Positions 61,749 to 64,000 of a stretch of 64,000 nt of DNA are shown piece by piece. A model generated the notes under the pieces. That model did no database searches and was not told the origin of the DNA. It saw nothing but the letters and a program-made list of their open reading frames with translations. The DNA is taken from the NCBI RefSeq assembly GCF_002454115.1, contig NZ_DKIH01000011.1, forward strand, positions 261,426 through 325,425, read 5' to 3'. How positions within the stretch are numbered: position 1 is the first letter of the stretch; every line of letters begins with the position of its first letter. The translations under genes were made by a program, and so were the position numbers. Source of the DNA: Sphingopyxis sp. UBA6723 (lineage in GTDB: Bacteria; Pseudomonadota; Alphaproteobacteria; Sphingomonadales; Sphingomonadaceae).

Positions 61749-61773
61749 ATTTGGGATTGTTAGGAGAAATATC

Positions 61774-62955
61774 ATGCGTGACGCCGTCATCGTTTCCACC
61801 GCCCGCACCCCGCTGACCAAGGCGGGTCGCGGATCGTTCAACAACACGCTGTCGCCGACGCTGGGCGCTTACTCGGTCAAAGCCGCCGTCGAGCGCGCAG
61901 GCCTCGAAGGCGGCGAGATCGACGACGTCGTGTTCGGCGCCGCCATGCAGCAGGGATCGCAGACGATGAACGTCGCGCGCCTGATCGCGCTGCGTTCGGG
62001 CCTGCCTGTCACCGTCCCCGGCATGTCGATCGACCGTCAGTGCTCGTCGGGCCTGATGACGATCGCGACCGCGGCGAAGCAGATCATCGTCGATCGTCAG
62101 GACATCTGCGTCGCCGGCGGCATCGAAAGCATCTCGAAGGTCAGCGGCAGCGGCAAGGTGTTCGTCGAGACCGACGCCGAGCTGATCGCGATGCACAAGG
62201 ACACCTACATGCCGATGATCGGCACCGCCGAGGTCGTCGCCAAGCGGTACAACATCAGCCGCGAAGCGCAGGACGAATACTCGCTCCAGTCGCAGCAACG
62301 CACCGCCGCCGCGCAGGCCGCGGGCCTGTTTGCCGATGAAATCATCGCGTGCAACGCGACGATGGCCGTGATGGACAAGGAAACCAAGGAAGTCTCGTTC
62401 AAGGACGTGACCGCCGACAAGGACGAGTGCAACCGCGCCGATACCACGCTCGAAGGCTTGTCGAGCCTGAAGCCCGTGATGGGCGAGGGCCACACGATCA
62501 CCGCGGGCAATGCCAGCCAGCTTGCCGACGGATCGTCGGCGTGCGTCGTGATGGAAGCCAAGGTCGCCGAGAAGCGCGGGCTCCAGCCGCTGGGCCGTTA
62601 TGTCGGCATGGCGGTCGCGGGCACCGAACCCGACGAAATGGGCATCGGTCCGGTGTTTGCGATCCCCAAGCTGCTCGAACGCTTCGAGCTCAAGATGGAC
62701 GACATTGGCCTGTGGGAACTCAACGAAGCGTTCGCGGTGCAGGTGCTTTATTGCCGCGACAAGCTCGGCATTCCGAACGAGCTGCTCAACGTCAACGGCG
62801 GCTCGATCTCGATCGGCCACCCGTTCGGCATGACCGGCGCGCGCTGCGTCGGCCACGCGCTGCTCGAAGGCAAGCGCCGCGGCGTCAAATATGCCGTCGT
62901 CACGATGTGCATCGGCGGCGGCCAGGGCGCAGCGGGCCTGTTCGAGGTCTTCTGA
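61774..62955 (+). CDS. Acetyl-CoA C-acyltransferase (thiolase)
   Basis: A 393-residue enzyme. Nucleophile IDRQCSSGL (Cys90), ISIGHPFGMTGAR (His349) and MCIGGGQGA (Cys379) are the three thiolase signatures. It cleaves 3-ketoacyl-CoA or condenses acetyl-CoA. TAGGAG lies upstream of the ATG. Its stop is followed at once by a TTG-started gene. Confidence 0.95.
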   Translation: MRDAVIVSTARTPLTKAGRGSFNNTLSPTLGAYSVKAAVERAGLEGGEIDDVVFGAAMQQGSQTMNVARLIALRSGLPVTVPGMSIDRQCSSGLMTIATAAKQIIVDRQDICVAGGIESISKVSGSGKVFVETDAELIAMHKDTYMPMIGTAEVVAKRYNISREAQDEYSLQSQQRTAAAQAAGLFADEIIACNATMAVMDKETKEVSFKDVTADKDECNRADTTLEGLSSLKPVMGEGHTITAGNASQLADGSSACVVMEAKVAEKRGLQPLGRYVGMAVAGTEPDEMGIGPVFAIPKLLERFELKMDDIGLWELNEAFAVQVLYCRDKLGIPNELLNVNGGSISIGHPFGMTGARCVGHALLEGKRRGVKYAVVTMCIGGGQGAAGLFEVF

Positions 62956-62956
62956 T

Positions 62957-63541
62957 TTGCGCCTGAACGCTCCGCGTATCGAGCCGGTCAACTTGGACCG
63001 GCTCGATGCCGACCAGCGCACCGCGCTCGAACCCTTCCTTGCCTCCGACGGGGGCAAGGTCGGGGGCGGCAAGATCCTCAACATCTTCCGCACCCTGGCG
63101 CATGCGCCGAAAGCGCTGACCGCCTTCCTCAGCTGGGGCAATTATATCCTGTCGAAGCGCAACGCGCTGAGCCCTCGGAATCGCGAACTCATCATCCTGC
63201 GCACCGGCTATAATTGTCGTTCGGGCTATGAATGGACGCAGCACAAGCGCATCGGGCTCGACTGCGGGCTGACCGCGGACGAGATCGCGCGGATCAAGGC
63301 GGGGCCGGATGCGGATGGCTGGAGCGCGATCGACCAAGCGATGCTGCGCGCAACCGACGAGCTGACCAGCGACCATTTCGTCACCGATGCGACCTGGACG
63401 GCGCTCGCGCCGCTCGGCGACAAGGGGCGCATGGACCTGGTGATGACCGTCGGCCAGTACACGCAGGTTTCGATGATTTTGAACAGTTTTGGCGTCCAGG
63501 TCGAAGACGGCTGGGACGTCGATCCCGACCTTCGCAAATAA
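62957..63541 (+). CDS. Carboxymuconolactone decarboxylase family protein (TTG start)
   Basis: A 194-residue AhpD-fold protein. ELIILRTGYNCRSGYEWTQH is the CMD motif region with the conserved Glu, Cys and His. No ATG or GTG fits; TTG at 62957 gives a sensible MRLNAPRIEPVN start one base after the thiolase stop. The other enzymes in this group suggest a ring- or acid-degradation role, unproven. Confidence 0.85.
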   Translation: MRLNAPRIEPVNLDRLDADQRTALEPFLASDGGKVGGGKILNIFRTLAHAPKALTAFLSWGNYILSKRNALSPRNRELIILRTGYNCRSGYEWTQHKRIGLDCGLTADEIARIKAGPDADGWSAIDQAMLRATDELTSDHFVTDATWTALAPLGDKGRMDLVMTVGQYTQVSMILNSFGVQVEDGWDVDPDLRK

Positions 63542-63558
63542 ACCAAGGAGAGAGAAGC

Positions 63559-63846
63559 ATGGCCATCGGCATCATCGCCACGCTGCGCGTGCAGCCCGGC
63601 AAGGAAGCGGAATTCGAAGGCGTGTTCGCCGAGTTGGCGTCCGCGGTCGCGGCGAATGAACCCGGCAACAGCTATTACAAGCTGTTCCGCGCCCACGAGG
63701 CGGGCGTCTACAAGGTGCTGGAATGTTATGATGACGAGGCGGCGGTCGACGCGCACCGCGCATCGGACCATTTCCGTAGCCTTGGCGCGAAGCTGGGTCC
63801 GTGTTTGGCGGGGGCGCCTGAGATTGAGAATTTGAGCGGGGTTTGA
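63559..63846 (+). CDS. Antibiotic biosynthesis monooxygenase (ABM/YgiN type)
   Basis: A 95-residue ferredoxin-like protein. IIATLRVQPGKEAEFEGVF and SYYKLFRAHE and YKVLECYDDEAAVDAHRAS match the ABM fold, with His/Glu/Tyr residues at the usual places. Cofactor-free quinol or aromatic oxygenation is the likely chemistry. AAGGAG before the ATG. Last gene in the window. Confidence 0.9.
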   Translation: MAIGIIATLRVQPGKEAEFEGVFAELASAVAANEPGNSYYKLFRAHEAGVYKVLECYDDEAAVDAHRASDHFRSLGAKLGPCLAGAPEIENLSGV

Positions 63847-63890
63847 GGGCGGAAACGGCGGCTAACGACCGGAAGTGGGCATAGCCGATC

Positions 63891-63927
63891 CTCCCCCAAC
63901 GGGGGAGGGGGACCACCCGAAGGGTGG
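63891..63927. repeat. Two hairpins, CTCCCCCAACGGGGGAG and CCACCCGAAGGGTGG
   Basis: Perfect short palindromes at 63891-63907 and 63913-63927 in the right-edge gap. The rest of 63847-64000 shows no gene. They may form part of a longer repeat that continues beyond the window. Confidence 0.65.
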
Positions 63928-64000
63928 TGGAGGGGCACAGGCGGTTTACGTGGCGCCGGACAAAAAGCACTGCTTCAACGGCGACCGTTCGGCGGTGCAC

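Noticed and set aside
61594..63141. A 515-codon minus-strand open frame
   Set aside because: It is antisense to the thiolase gene, whose three active-site motifs are intact; shadow composition.

Overview
The window is GC-rich chromosomal DNA of an alphaproteobacterium, most likely a sphingomonad close to Sphingopyxis. That is inferred from the gene repertoire: mdh-sucD-sucA-sucB-lpdA in one direction, a COG3687/TetR pair, exosortase-A-type exopolysaccharide genes, no flagellar or chemotaxis operon, and many small intergenic palindromes of the kind common in that order. No rRNA, tRNA, CRISPR array, prophage or insertion sequence was recognised. Coding density is very high. Many adjacent genes overlap as ATGA, GTGA or TGATG.

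Left part (1-13.9 kb): end of an SPFH protein and its NfeD partner, small accessory genes, a ferritin-like COG3687 protein divergent from a TetR regulator, a DUF2383-like protein, obgE, a MipA/OmpV porin-like protein, proB coupled to an SDR gene, sppA, an alpha/beta hydrolase and a UPF0126/TRIC-like channel.

Central metabolism (12.5-25.2 kb, minus strand): lpdA, sucB, sucA, a small GIY-YIG nuclease gene bracketed by inverted palindromes, sucD and mdh. sucC is absent from this run. An AT-rich 312-bp divergent region with a Fur-like dyad separates mdh from a polysaccharide deacetylase gene. Next come zapE, a thioesterase, an MBL-fold hydrolase and a lone sdhB (no sdhCDA beside it).

Envelope/lipid region (25.4-34.7 kb): a coupled five-gene plus-strand operon (Wzx-like flippase, HAD phosphatase, CDP-glycerol-glycerophosphotransferase-like enzyme, CDP-alcohol phosphatidyltransferase with an extra N-terminal domain, HIT protein) faces a coupled three-gene minus-strand operon (two nucleotidyltransferases and a membrane-anchored esterase). 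A diacylglycerol-kinase-like gene and a metallophosphoesterase follow. Together these look like a pathway that makes a nucleotide-activated alcohol phosphate, attaches it to a lipid or polymer and exports it. It is the best candidate here for an undescribed system.

Right part (34.8-64 kb): an iron(III) ABC transporter with a Fur-like box and a probable CTG-started permease; a PfpI/DJ-1 protein; a serine-protease autotransporter bracketed by almost identical terminators; rplM-rpsI; ctaA; a secreted M48 protease; msrA; a YfiR-YfiN-YfiB-like c-di-GMP module; galU; aqpZ; a soluble MCP-like protein; an S24 repressor-like gene with a clustered TAGGAA operator region and a divergent small operon; an exosortase-A-associated glycosyltransferase and O-ligase pair; topoisomerase IB; MscS; and a MaoC/thiolase/CMD/monooxygenase group at the right edge.
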